Part shown: positions 45,366-57,360 of the stretch, piece by piece
Position numbering within the stretch: the stretch's first letter is position 1
Layout of the letters: every line of letters starts with the position of its first letter
Notes under the pieces: generated by a model
What the model was told of the DNA's origin: nothing
The model's input: the letters and a program-made list of their open reading frames with translations, nothing else
Databases searched by the model: none
Program-made: the position numbers and the translations under genes
DNA from: Hydra vulgaris
Taxonomy: Eukaryota > Cnidaria > Hydrozoa > Anthoathecata > Hydridae
Assembly (NCBI RefSeq): GCF_038396675.1
Contig: NC_088926.1
Location: forward strand, 24,181,001-24,245,000
Reading direction: 5' to 3'
Length of the DNA stretch: 64,000 nucleotides

Positions 45366-47345
45366 CCCATTAATCACACAAACGTCTAATAAATGTCGAA
45401 ACAACATTTAGATAAAAAGTTTAGATTTGGTTGATTATTCGTTTAAAATGAAATCCAGATTTATGTTTAGAACAAACGTCAATAAAATGTCAATATTCAA
45501 ATGTATTTTAAACATCTATTAGAGGGTTATTATATGTATATAAAGCGTTTAGATTTAGCCTAACTTAAGTTTAGATATAATCTAATAAACATATATAAAG
45601 CTTTTAAATTTAGTCTAATTTACGTTTAGATCTAGTCTAATAAACATATATGAAGCGTTTAGATTTAGCCTAATTAAACATATTTAGTTGTTTAGATCTA
45701 GTCAAATAAATGTATATAAAGCGTATAGATTTAGTCTGATCAAATGTATATTAAATGTTTAGATCTTGTCTAAGTTTCTATGATTTTCAGAAAAAAAAAC
45801 TAGGGTAAAATAGTTAGCATTTTAAATATACATTCAAAAATAAAAATTCGAATTACCAACTACAACTCAACATAAAGAGGATTTTCAGAATGGAAGTTTT
45901 ACCAAATTTCCTTTACCATCCATGTTCATTTTTGAAATTGAAGAAACATTAAAAAGCTGCAATATAAAATATGCAGTGGTCTTTTCCAGATCTGTTTTAT
46001 CAGTTTTCGTTAATAAATGGAACTAAAATAAACAAATAAAATTTTATTATTAAACCCTTTGATTATTGCAAAGATAAAAATTAGTAGATTTTAGTTTGAT
46101 TATTAAAAAATAGTAAAAAATACAATAAAAGAAAATCAGACAATTTTTGGTTAAATTGGTATTTATTAAATAGAATAACATAAGAAATATACCAAATACA
46201 AAATTAATGTAAAGAGCGGGAAAACATATTTTAAAATAAGGCTATCTCTACAGGCCGAATTAACGTATATTTGAGACCATAACAAATTCTAAAGGCATTA
46301 TGTTCTTTTCTTGTAAATTTTTAACAATTGAAAAGCTAATAAACAAGTTTAATAATCAAACATTAATTGTAGCTACCGCTACACAATCATAATAACATTT
46401 ACAAAATAGCGTTTACAAAATGAATTTAAACAGTTCAGTTGTTTATAAAACTTACCGAAGAGGTACGTGAAGCAGGACTTTCATAATGAGAAACCAGCAA
46501 CTCATATTGTTTAACTGTGTCAATGGGGCAATTAATATTTTCTAAAACATTGGATTCCATTGATTTGTTGGTATTTAGAAAGGCAATAGGCTTAGATTGT
46601 TGCTCAAGGAGCTTTTTAACTTCAATGATTTAAAACAACACACCCAAAACTCATTTATTATTTATTTATGAGACATTTTGCTTTTAGTTGTTGTAAGGAA
46701 GGTGAATCTTGAAAACGTGGTTAAGTCTAATTTAATTATTTTGCCAATAAAAATGACTTTTTAACACTAAACAAAAATCATCATTTATTACCGAGTCAGT
46801 GGTGCGTTGTTTTAAAGTTTGCCATTTATCTTATATTTTTAATTAGAACTACTACAAGTGGTTATAGATTGTCATGCTCTTGTCAGTTTCTAACTGTTTG
46901 ATAATGATATTTTGATAATCAAAACAATCTAATCTTATCTTTAAATTAGAGGTAAGAGGCAGTAAAATTTATTTATTCTGTTTGAATGAAGTAAAAAATA
47001 GTAAAGTTCATGAGTATTTATAAGACTTATTTAATTGCAATACAAATAATAATATAATAAAATTTATTACATATTCAACTGATGTTACCTGTTATGTTGG
47101 TGGCAAGAATAAATAATTTGTTGAAATTATTTAATTGCCTATATGTTTATAATATTATGTTTTTTAATTTTGTCTTTTTTCTAATATCTGTTTTTGTCTT
47201 TTTCAATTTCATCTTAACTGTGCGTAATTAAACTGCGTGGCATAAGCTGTCATGTGATTCTTTTGACCAATGCCTATAATACTATATCATAATATAATAT
47301 ACATAAATAAAACGTCAATCAAGCGTTTAGAAAATCGACTTATGA
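45366..47345 (-). mobile_element. DUF4806-like element, copy 2, inverted
   Basis: This is an inverted, roughly 2-kb relative of 27053-29441. Its lower end reads CCCATTAATCACACAAACGT, beside the CCCAGTAAACACACAAACGT of copy 1. The upper end stops at sequence matching 27.46 kb, so the far terminus is missing. The coding block at about 46.6-46.45 kb (FLNTNKSMESNVLENINCPI, then DTVKQYELLVSHYESPASR) is open and is followed by a GTAAGT donor-like site. A later block near 45.9 kb has GKGNLVKLPF then a stop. Confidence 0.65.
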
Positions 47346-47791
47346 CTTATGTTGTAAGGAATCTTGTTTTGTTGGTTGCTTAAATCAAGTTGACACCAGT
47401 CCAATACAAGCTTCTCAAAAATGTAATCAAAAAATCATAACATTCTACCACTGGTATGAAGATGGGCAGTTGAAACTGCAGATAAGAAATCCAAAAGAAA
47501 AGGTAGTGTTATGTGTGAAATAGATAACCACCTAGCTCAATACTGCTCCAAAAAATTCAAAAACATTTAAAGGAAGCCACCTCTTATTAAACTTAAAACC
47601 GCTAACACTGTATGTGTAAAAGGAAGAAAAATAAAGCATTATTAGACTCTAAATCTATTAAAGTTGCAACACCCTAAACACACAGTAAATACTCAGAAGA
47701 TTATAAATAAAGCTTAGATTATTAGAACATTTAAACAGCGTTTCCCAGGCTCAAATTACTATAAATTTTTTTAAAGCTAAGTATATGTAAA
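47345..47791. other. unassigned sequence between two transposons
   Basis: Short stop-broken coding-like stretches (near 47.57-47.7 kb) are probably transposon debris, but no family is recognised. Confidence 0.35.
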
Positions 47792-50372
47792 TTAGGGTGT
47801 AGTGATTTTTTTTTTTTGAATTTGAAAATTTAAATATTTTTTTCAGATTTCCAAAGAGATTTTAGGATATACTATGAACATTTTTTTTCATAACCTCAAA
47901 ATAAATTACCAAAATGGGATAAATAGGGGAATTATTAACAATAAAATATTATAAATTTTCAACACAACATATTTTTGTTAAAATTCAAAATTTGTTATTG
48001 GACATTAATCTATTTTAAAATATTAAGTAAACAAAAATTTGACTAAGGTTTTTTGATTTTTTAAAGGAAGAGGGGCGGTGGCCAGAGGGGGGATTTATTG
48101 TAGATATTGAGACTGAATAACAATGGGTTTTTTGAAACTATCCTCATTTGACAAAGGTATAAAATATCAAAATTTGATTGTTAAACTTTTAACATTTTTA
48201 ACCTTTAAAACTGAAACTATTAATGAAAAATAGTTCTGCAAAACCAAATAAAATAATTTTTTTTTCATTTTAAAATAATTTTAGCCTGGCCATAGTGATT
48301 ACAAATAATTTATACTATAATAGTGATCTTTAAGTCTACTCATAAATTCAAACAATAAAAATTAAAAATAACAAATTGATTTATATCAATTAGTAAAACA
48401 TAAATACCTTAGATCATATGCATTGTTATTTGGGGTCATCCATAAAAGATATCTCCTTCTAAGAGAAATGGGATTATTTTTAAAATCAAAAATAGTCTCT
48501 ATAGTAAAAATAGTCTCTATAGTTACATGTTTAAATTGGCTCATAACATATTACGAGTCCAAGAACATAGCTCTGTGAAATTCTTAGCACCAATATTTAA
48601 AGAAGAAGTATGAGATTTTTCTCGAACAGATATATCATAGATAATCCAAGCTACCGGTGTTAGTAGCTATAGAATCTGCTCCAATATATTGTAAATCTAT
48701 ATCAAATTGTTTACACTAATCTGCTATAGGTTTGGCTATCATTAATGCAGGTTTTTCTTCAAGGCTAGGTTCAAGAGGAGAGAAATGGAATACATATTTT
48801 TCTAATGGTTCACTAGTGACAGTATAGAAGACCATCTTTATTGTTTTTGAATATTTTAATGTTGTTTCATCTTGTTCATTAATAAGAGTTAAATTTTTTT
48901 TCCCATCAAAAGATAATGCTTTTATATCTTCTGACTGATACATCAGTAAATCATCCTTCTGAAATTTTTCCATTACTATTTTCTTTTCCCTATGAATCTT
49001 GTGGTTGTCAATAATCAGTTTATTTAGCTCTTCAAGTACTGCAGAAGAATTAGCAGCAGCTTCTCTGTTACTTGTTCCATATCTCAAAACTGTTTGAGCA
49101 AGAAGAGAAAAGTTATTTGTATTAATGAAAGAAACTTTTATTTTATCATTGATTTTGACATTAATAAATTGATTGGGTGATTTGCTTGTTTTTTCAATAA
49201 TATCTATATCCATTTCTTCATTCAAAAACTGGTTAATACTTAACTCTGCTTTCTTATTCCGTCCCTCATAAAACTTTTTTAGCTCTAACTTTTGATGAGC
49301 ACTCTCAACTGTTTTTTCTTTTCTTTTGTATTGTTTAGTTAGATGAGCTTCTTTTTTGTCTCTACAATGTACTTGGTAAGCACTTTTCATTCCAACATTT
49401 ATTATTTGAACTCTGATAAACTTTAGCTCTATTCAGGAATTTTTAAGCTTGCAGGACAATTACAGATTGGAGAAACAGCACAATGAGAACACTTAAAGTC
49501 AGAGCAAGTTGGATATTCCTTGCATATAATAACGTGTTTGCAGTGAAGAATATCAAATGTCAAATTGATTATGTAAATTACCTTTTCTAAAATTTTTCAC
49601 TCTTCCCCAAACTCTTAAGTAACTCTTTTCCATTCTTTTTTTCATTCTCTGAATTATATAGTGATTAGGCTGAATTTGAATAATGATATTCACTTTTTTT
49701 TCTGTGCAACAACCTAAATCAAAACCATTAATAATATTAAGTTCAGTATAATATAATGATAAAATGAATTGAAACAAATGCAATAATAGGAAAATAATAA
49801 ATATAATAAAAAATTAAAATATTAGATTGAGCTAACCTTACAAGTTGACCTTTTTAAAATTTAATGTTTCAAAAAATATTTATTTTAATACTTGATTTAA
49901 CCTGTAAACAAATTTATATAAACAAAAAGAAAATTGTTAATATGGTTATTCTCGGACTTATTTCTTGTTATCTCTGTCTTTATTTATAATTATACTAGGT
50001 AAAATACGTCTTTAAAACTTATAATAATTAATACTTGAATCTATAAATAATAAACTATATACAGTTATAATAAAAGTTTATTTGCACAATAAAATGTTTT
50101 TAGGCACAAAAAATAATAATTTAATTTACCCTGCATTCTTCAAGTCTGCATTTTATTTTTTATTCAATTTATTTTTGTTTAATCTGTTCCCGACTAAAAA
50201 TGGTAATTTTACTTCATTTAATTACTGTAAAATATTTCAAACTTCATTTTGGTAATTTACTTTGAAGTTATGAAAAAAAAAATTTATAGTATATCTTAAA
50301 ATCTCTTTGGACATCTGAAAAAAATATTCAAGTTTTCAATTTCAAAAAAAAAGTTTTTTCACTGCACCCTAA
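47792..50372. mobile_element. DNA transposon T2 with about 110-bp inverted ends
   Basis: The left end from 47792 (TTAGGGTGTAGTGATTTT) and the right end up to 50372 (reverse complement TTAGGGTGCAGTGAAAAA) stay similar for about 110 bp, sharing ATATTTTTTTCAGAT, TCCAAAGAGATTTTA and ATATACTAT. GTATATGT occurs directly right of the element and three bases left of it, a likely 8-bp target duplication (or an 11-bp one with mismatches). The interior carries a minus-strand gene of the same family as T1. Confidence 0.85.
48540..49570 (-). pseudogene. T2 transposase-like gene, N-terminal half
   Basis: The minus-strand frame 49390-48716 (224 codons) begins MKSAYQVHCRDKKEAHLTKQ and includes a Lys/Glu-rich segment, TVLRYGTSNREAAANSSAVL, IKALSFDGKKNLTLINEQDE and EKYVFHFSPLEPS. 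It continues after a stop with QFDIDLQYIGADSIATNT (near 48.70-48.65 kb), the counterpart of LGADSTSINT in T1, and then decays. Upstream at 49.55-49.43 kb a Cys/His-rich piece (CKHVIICKEYPTCSDFKCSH, then CAVSPICNCP) may be a zinc-binding first exon. The C-terminal half seen in T1 is missing. Confidence 0.7.
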
Positions 50373-51287
50373 GTATATGTTTATGCTTATTTGACATACA
50401 TACACATACACATTTTTCAAGTTTACACCAAGTCATAGAGTTATCTTTTTCAAACATCAAAAAAAGCTGTAGCAATCCCCACCTTAATAATACAATAGAA
50501 GTAACTATGGAGTTAGTTATATTACATGTTAGCATAAATAAATTTAATAATTAGTGTTAAATTTACAGTTAGGTAAAATAGACACTGCCTGAGGCTCAAA
50601 GCACCTAGGGGGCCCTAGGTCCCATAAACTATTAAATTTTTTTTAACAAATATTTCAAGCACAATGCTTTTAATATTTTTTTCATTACTTGGCTGTATTT
50701 AATGAAGCATTTTATTATTTAAGAACACTTTTACATTTTTATATGACAAGTTATTATTAAAAAAAAAAAAAAAAAGAACAATTAATATGAGTGGCACACA
50801 AAAAAGAAAACGAAAAAAGGAAAAAAGGAAATCGAAACATAAATAAAAAAGCTGTAAAAGATAGATTCATTTTTTACTTAAAAATGGGAAGATGTTCCTG
50901 TAGAATCAAGTGCAGTTAAATATTACTTATTTGAAATTCGAAATCAAGATGATTTGGATACTGTGAATATTTCTTTCTAATGATTTCTTTCTTTCTAATG
51001 ATAATGTTTTTGCCGCTTCAGGTCAGATTGAAACATAAAAAATTGTTTTCTAAAGACATTTTTTTTTAAAAAGATTGCTTTCCAAAAACTTAGAACTTTT
51101 AAAGCTTAGTCGAATTGTAAATGAGAGAAAAAATATTGGCATAAAGCCTTGAAAAAAGTCGATTACAGAAAAAATGTGTATGCAAGTTTTTTACATTTTG
51201 TGGGACATTGTTACATTAGGTTGGATTGAATTAGTCAACTTTTTTGGATTTGTTTAAGGAATGTACACATTTTTCATTGCTTCTACT

Positions 51288-51333
51288 AATGAATCTACTA
51301 AACAATGGCAGGCCATTGTTTAGTAGATTCATT
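51288..51333. repeat. perfect palindrome, 22-bp arms, 2-nt spacer
   Basis: Arms 51288-51309 and 51312-51333 match exactly around AG. Confidence 0.95.
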
Positions 51334-51782
51334 GATTCAAGAATATTTTAAGAGTCATTATCTAACATGGTGTAATGCACACGAAAAGTCACTTGCCACA
51401 ATAATGATATTTTTGTGGCAATAAATTTAATATGTGAAAATCATTCATTTGACATTTAATATTGAGCAAATGGACATAATTTGGTTATGAAAATGGAAGA
51501 ATTTCAGTTGCACTGTTAAAAATTCTTTGTGAAAGAACTATGCATGGAAATGACATCATATCGCAATCCCTAGCACAAAAGTGACACTAAAAACTTGTTC
51601 AGACTTATTTACATCGTTGAATAAGTTTATTCAGAATATAAACAAACAAATCGAAGACATAGAAGTGGAAGCCAAGAAGTTGATAATACTGACACATACG
51701 TGTTCAATGAATTGAGTTATTTTCGATTTTATTTGAAAGCAACTTAAAAACTACTGCAGAAGCTAATGCAGAAAAATCTACT

Positions 51783-51885
51783 CATAATATACCATACTCA
51801 TACTCTAATGTACTATATTCATACCCTAATGTACCATACTCATATACCCTAATGTACCATACTCATACCCTAATGTATAATATTA
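51783..51885. repeat. CCCTAATGTACCATACTCAT tandem repeat
   Basis: About four imperfect units of 21-24 bp. Confidence 0.85.
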
Positions 51886-52096
51886 TAGGCAATATACTCT
51901 AGATGACCACTTGATTGCTGTTTCTCCAAGCACTAGAATAAAAAAAAGTTTTGCAAATTTTGATATGTTTAATGGAACTAATTGCTCTGGTGGGTGCACT
52001 TTTTTTAAATATTGAAATTAATTTTCATAAATTAAACATATTTGGCAATCCTATGGGTCAAGTAATGTTAAATAATTTGGCAATTATGTCAATTAA

Positions 52097-52640
52097 TTAC
52101 ATAGATAGATAAGAAAATAAAATTTCAATGATTTGGTAAGTACATTTGCAAAGAAAAAGAAATTTGAAAGAAAAAGAATGCTTTGAATTTATCAATGAAA
52201 TTTGTGATATCTTGATTTCACTCTCAACAAGGCTGTAAGCAACCACCATTAAGTTAGGAGTTATTAGAAAAAAAAGAATAGAGTTATGGAGCAAGGAAAC
52301 AGTTGGCAGAAACAGTTGACTTGAAAAATTGATGGTTGTTCCAGGAAAACATGAAAATGGGAAAGAGTTCCAAAGAGTTGAAGTGCTGGGAAAAAAACTA
52401 GATGAATAAAAGTTTTTAGAGCATGCAGGGACAGATACAGTAAACAAATGAGACTTTGCTGAATGACAAGTCAAAAGAGAATGAGTTTTAGTTGATGGAA
52501 CTAGAGATAATAACTCCTTTGAGCAGCGTCCATGATAGTATTTGTAGAAAAGGGAAAGAGATGCAACTTTACGATAATCCAAGAAAACGTAAAGAAGAGG
52601 ACTCAGTGAGAGGGTTGCCATTCATTAATACAAGAATGTC
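52097..52640 (-). mobile_element. jockey-like LINE fragment, ORF2 C-terminus
   Basis: A continuous minus-strand frame of 174 codons includes DYRKVASLSLFYKYYHGRCS, KELLSLVPSTKTHSLLTCHS, VSVPACSKNFYSSSFFPSTS and TLWNSFPFSCFPG. This is the conserved C-terminal end of the jockey-like RT ORF in Hydra-type genomes, better preserved than the copies at 33.75 and 58.8 kb. No RT core is attached. Confidence 0.8.
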
Positions 52641-52766
52641 AATAGTATTGTAATAGTTGTTTGCAGTAAATAACTGAGTTTTGTTGGAGCAGTTATTGTT
52701 TTTACTCTTTATATATGTCTTGAACAATATGCAATTATACAGTCTTTATGTTTTGGGATGTATTCC

Positions 52767-52872
52767 AAATAGTTAATCTCTTTTGAAGGCACCAAATTCC
52801 TAAATAGTTAATATATTTTGAAGACACCAGATTCCTAAATAGTTAATCTATTTTGAAGGCACCAGATTCCTA
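52767..52872. repeat. 35-bp tandem repeat, three copies
   Basis: Units start AAATAGTTAAT at 52767, 52802 and 52837 with a few substitutions (CTCTTTTGAAGGCACCAAAT type). Confidence 0.9.
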
Positions 52873-52899
52873 TAGCCTGATGAATTTAGAATAAATAGA

Positions 52900-53860
52900 T
52901 TCTGATGCATATTCTCTATAAAAACCTTTTAAAAAATTCTTCTGAGCATTTGAAGGTTTATTTGCTGGTCATTTTCATGCTTTTTAGCCTAATTTTCAAG
53001 AAATCAAAATATGTGCTGGATAACAGCATGCACTTTTCGAGCGATTGAAATTCCAAGATCTCTGTTTCAAATGAATTTTGAAATTTCAAATGAAGAGATA
53101 GCATTTTTGTATTTAGGATCAAGACTAAAGCATGATTTTACAACTTCATTGAAAACTCTGAAAGCAGAAATAACTTTTTTTTTTGTAATCCATTATTAGC
53201 AATTGCTAATAATGATTCATGCAATTCAATTTTATTCAAGAGTTTTTGACATTGATTACTATTGAATTCCACTTCATGCAGCGGAGGGATCTAGATACCC
53301 AATTTATTTGACCAGTAAGTTTTAAAGCTTTAAAGAAATAAGAAACTGTTTAATTCAATATAGTGTTCAATTAATCAAAAAAGGCAGTTGGTAATGGTTA
53401 TAACAGAACCATGTGCAATTCCATGACAGGCATAAAATCAAAAACAAGTGTGTCATCTGGAAGATCATCTAAAGGGAGGTTCATGCAATTTTTGTATTGA
53501 GCTGCTGAGAGCTTTGTTTTTTTTATGTAAATGAACTCCAAAAGCAACTTTATAGTTTTAGGCGTTTGATCTAATTATCTCAAATGTTTGTAACTGTAAT
53601 CCAAGAAATGCATTAGCCAATATCATGTCTACAGCTTATCTGAAAGCAATTTTTTTAAGAGCAAACATATCGAAAATTCGTTTTAAGTTTTCATAAGATT
53701 CATTTAAAGATAGAACAATAGCCAAAATTATGAGTTTCTTCACACCAGAATCTTGAAAAGATTGAGAACCAGCCTCTTTAGAATAGCAAAAAAAACTTTT
53801 TCTTGGTTATTTTGGCAATTTTTTTATTTCAAGGCATGAATGCCGCAACAGTCAAGGAAG
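52900..53860 (-). pseudogene. unnamed transposon protein remnant
   Basis: The minus strand contains FQDSGVKKLIILAIVLSLNE with SYENLKRIFDM, then AVDMILANAFLGLQ, and a CHGIAHGSVITI block. The order VKKLxILAIVxxxxESYENL, then DxKLANxLxGLQSH, is familiar from multi-copy Hydra proteins of unknown class. Frequent stops. A small perfect palindrome (CATTATTAGCAATTGCTAATAATG) lies near 53.19-53.21 kb. Confidence 0.35.
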
Positions 53861-53865
53861 CTACT

Positions 53866-54027
53866 TTTTAGTTATGGTTACAACCTTCCCTTAACTCTAT
53901 AACTCCAAAAAACAAACCTTGATAACAAGGCTGCTGTGTGGAGGAACAAGTTGAGTGCGGTACTACCAGGGACTTGGTGGGAATCAAACTTGGAACTTCT
54001 TGCTTATGAGGCTACCACTACCGCATG
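53866..54027 (-). repeat. tRNA-derived SINE, copy 2
   Basis: The minus strand begins GCGGTAGTGGTAGCCTCATA. It has a B-box-like GTTTGATTCCC, and then the same body as the copy at 59.05 kb (GCAGCCTTGTT, AAGGTTTGT, GAGTTATAGAGTT). Confidence 0.75.
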
Positions 54028-54059
54028 ATACCAATTGACAATAAATTATGTTCATGCAG

Positions 54060-54690
54060 AAATTTAAAAAGTCCATCAACTCTTATTTTGATCATATACT
54101 TTGATCAAAATTTAATTGTTATAACAATTAAGTCAAATTTTTATTTAAATTATTTTTTTATTTTATTTACTGTTTAATTTGTATTATATATTTGTATTAT
54201 ATATATATTTATAAACTATTTTATTTGTTTATTTTGATGAAATATTAGCATTATAAACTCTGAAATATTTTTTATTGTTTATTTAAATAAAAAATTCAAA
54301 AAATAGTAATAGCTTTGGCTGTATTTAAAAACTTTGCAAAACATGGACAAATCAGTTTTCAAGTTGAACAACTAACTTTGAAAAGAACTTTGATATATCA
54401 AGATAGGATTGTAAAACAAATACATTCACATTATATTTTTAAAACTAATTTTTACAGCATTTATTTTTTACAAAATAATTTATATAAATTAGTTGTATAA
54501 TAAATTTTATATTGTTTTCTATGTAGTCAGTATAAATATCCTTATGTTGAAAAAAAACAAAGATTTAAAAAATTAAAACTGCTTTGCACTAATACTTTTA
54601 TATTATACACACTAAACTTACACCAAACTTAATTGTGAAATAAAATCAAAAGAACCAAAAAAAAAAGCAATTAAATAAACAAAAATTAAA
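54060..54690. other. AT-rich DNA downstream of torsin C exon 1
   Basis: Nothing coding is recognised; it would be intron 1 of the dead torsin copy C. Confidence 0.5.
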
Positions 54691-54707
54691 GATAAAATAT
54701 ATATACA

Positions 54708-54869
54708 CACACTGTTTCCATTATAAAAAAGCTGACAGTGTTTGTTGCAAAAAACCAAACAACCATCTGTTAATATGGGTTCAATATTATGCAGTGCAAC
54801 CAAAGAACTCAAAATAATAATCCCATTAATTTTATTTATTGTAAGTTTATTGAATAAAATAACTGTCAT
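54708..54869 (-). pseudogene. torsin C exon 1, frameshifted
   Basis: This aligns with torsin A exon 1. ILSSLVALHNIEPI matches IFISLVAVHFIEAI, and the DNA around CAACAAACACTGTCAGCTTT matches the A copy near its donor. A deletion of about 8 bases inside the hydrophobic segment puts the rest in another frame. The aligned start codon is ATA; an ATG lies 36 bases upstream in frame. The A donor GTATGT is replaced by GTGTGT. With exon 2 also ruined, copy C cannot make torsin. Confidence 0.75.
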
Positions 54870-56720
54870 CTTATGTAAAAACTTAATAAGACAAGAAAGT
54901 TAGCAAATACAACACAAACATATTGACATAAAACAAAATATATCAATAAGGAGTTTTAAAAATTTTTAAAAAAAATCTTTTAAAAACTCAACTTTCAATA
55001 AAAAAGATTACCTGAAAAGAAGAATGGATTCTAGGTTGTCTAGGTTGGTAGTTTTGGTTTTCTCACTAACTGAGAGAGGATTGTATTCTCGGCTGTTAAT
55101 TTAAATGTAAACATCAGATATAGATTACTTTTTATCTGCATATCGTAACAAGATTAACTATTTCTAGAAAATCTCTAGTGCGTAACTTGTTTATTTTGAT
55201 TTGATTGTTTTGACAAACTAGAAGTTCTTAAATCTAACTTTAACTTTGATAAAGTTTTGTCAAAACTGATAATGATACATTTTACGGAAATGACTATGTT
55301 TTTTTCATACATTACATTGTTTCATACTTTTAGTTTGAGAATTATAAGATAACAATGGATTCTCATCATGATAAACTTATCAAGCGCATAATATATGATT
55401 TAATAATAAATCTTCTACAATAAACAAGAACTTACAATACCATGTTATTGTAAAAGGAATTTGTGATATCATGTTATTGTAACTGTTATTTGTAAAGTCA
55501 TAAAAGACTTTTAATTTAAACATCTTTTTATTCCTCTTATGTGAAATGCGCAGGCAAAACAAATTCATTACATTTAAACATTAATAACAGAAGTCTTTCC
55601 ATCACAAATTATAAATTGTAAATGGAACCAACCAAAAACCTATTTTGTTTAAAGGTTTTAAAGTGTTTTTACATTAAAGAAATCGTTTTGAAAACCTCTT
55701 TAAAAAATTTATAAGTTAAAAAAAAAAAAAGGTCTTAAGTTGAATATTCTACTTGTAATATCATGTTTTAATAACTTATAGACATTTTTGAAATTCCAAA
55801 CTTTACATTTGTTAATACCACCCTGTTCATTAAATTTAAAAATATTTTCGACCATCTTGTTTATTAAGCACCTAAGAGTGTATATGCAGTTAATCCTGGT
55901 ACCTTCTCCAATACTAATAATAACCTTCAAGTGTCAAAGGAAAATAGTTAAACTAAACAAATAATTCATTTAAGCAAATTTCTGTTAAGTAGAACTTTGG
56001 AACATATTAGAACAAGTACTTTTGCAGCACCATCAAGACTTGACATGTGACAATATTGGGAGCAAATTGGTTCAATCAAAAAATCTTCATTTCTTAAACA
56101 TCAAACATTCCTTAATACATCTGACAAAATTTCTCCATGAATAATTATTGGTTAAGTTGAGTTAAAAAAATTGTCTACAAATTTGTTTGCAGAATTCTTT
56201 CAGGGAAGATCTTGAAGAACAAGCTTCTAAGTATTTTAACTATTAGATAAAGAGATTATTTGTCCTTTAAACTAGAAAAGAATCATATACTTTCTTAATG
56301 AAATTCCAATGGTAGCAAAACAAGAAGTTAAGAATAGTATGTTAAATTGTTTCCTGCAACCATCTAAACTATGAAATCTTCAACTTTTTCTTTAAAGCAA
56401 AATTTGATTTAGAGTTAATATTTGAAAAATGACTTGAATAAAGTCAATAAATATTAATAATGAATAAAAATTAAATAAGTTTAAACTTATTTAATGAATT
56501 ATTTGGAATTCTTAAACCTCTTACTCTGCACAAATTTTTTTTGCAAAAAACCTTTTACTGTCAAACTAACTGTTTTTCTTGTAAATAAAACAAATTGCAA
56601 ATACCAGGTGAAACCTGTTTAATTTATGGTTTTTCTGCCTCAAGAAGATATACTGGAGTTGCTTACTTTAAAGTTCCTAATGAAAACAAATTATTTTACA
56701 AAAATATGGTCCTTAGATTT
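54870..56720. other. duplicated torsin upstream block (copy C)
   Basis: This corresponds to 36.76-39.12 kb. It has no host gene. It contains the plus-strand THAP-like remnant at 56599-56720 (YTGVAYFKVPNEN) and matching AT-rich patches near 55.43, 55.58-55.74 and 56.60 kb. Confidence 0.5.
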
Positions 56721-57360
56721 AATTATCATAAAAATTGTTCACGATATTCTTTGTAAGAAAATAAATTATTTAGATTATGAAAAACTTCACTTTTCTCCTA
56801 AACAAATTTGGAGTTATAAAACAAAACAAAAGTTTTACTAAACTTACCAAATAAGAGCTCAAAATCTAATTAAAGTCTAAATTGAATTTTATCACAAATC
56901 AAATTGAATTTCATCACAAAGTTTAATTTTTTTTAATTTTCTTAAAAACTCTTGAGATTTAATTCAGTACGTAATAATGAATAAAAACAATAATTAATCA
57001 TGGATAAAAACAATAATTAACCATGGATAAAAACAGATTAGCAGATTGTTCATGAATAAATGTAAAAGTATATTTTAATATACACTTCCTGCTAAATTAA
57101 ATATGCTTATCTCGGTAACTTCTCATAGTAAAATTTAAATAACTTTGCAGCAATGCAGACTTGAATGCGAGCAATACAAAAAGAAAATTGAACAAGAAAA
57201 ACCTGCTTTTGATACATGCTGTATATAAATTTAATCAGAACATAAGATAGTGATCGAAAAAGCATTCCACTATTTAAGATATTGTTTTAGGAAGAGCAGC
57301 AATAGAATTAGAATTATTAGAATCTATCATTAATTATAGAACACCTCCTAATATTTAAAA
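56720..57360. other. AT-rich spacer with short repeats
   Basis: CATGGATAAAAACAATAATT-type segments repeat near 56975-57035. No gene is seen. Confidence 0.5.

Larger units (their letters stand above)
50560..51900 (+). pseudogene. hAT-like remnant (zinc-finger MYM type), very degraded
   Basis: A GGGGGCCCTAGG-type terminus near 50.61 kb precedes a plus-strand MSGTQKRKRKKEKRKSK start at 50787 and a SSAVKYYLFEIRNQDDLD stretch near 50.90 kb. This resembles the N-terminal start of the hAT/ZMYM transposases whose centre occurs at 31.9-33.1 kb. Further fragments to 51.75 kb are hardly legible. Confidence 0.4.

Noticed and set aside
45189-45389. Open frames rich in Tyr, Met and Cys on either strand
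   Set aside because: They are produced by the TATG microsatellite.
54618-54869. An independent 83-residue membrane protein
   Set aside because: It is the frameshifted exon 1 of torsin copy C running on into intron sequence.
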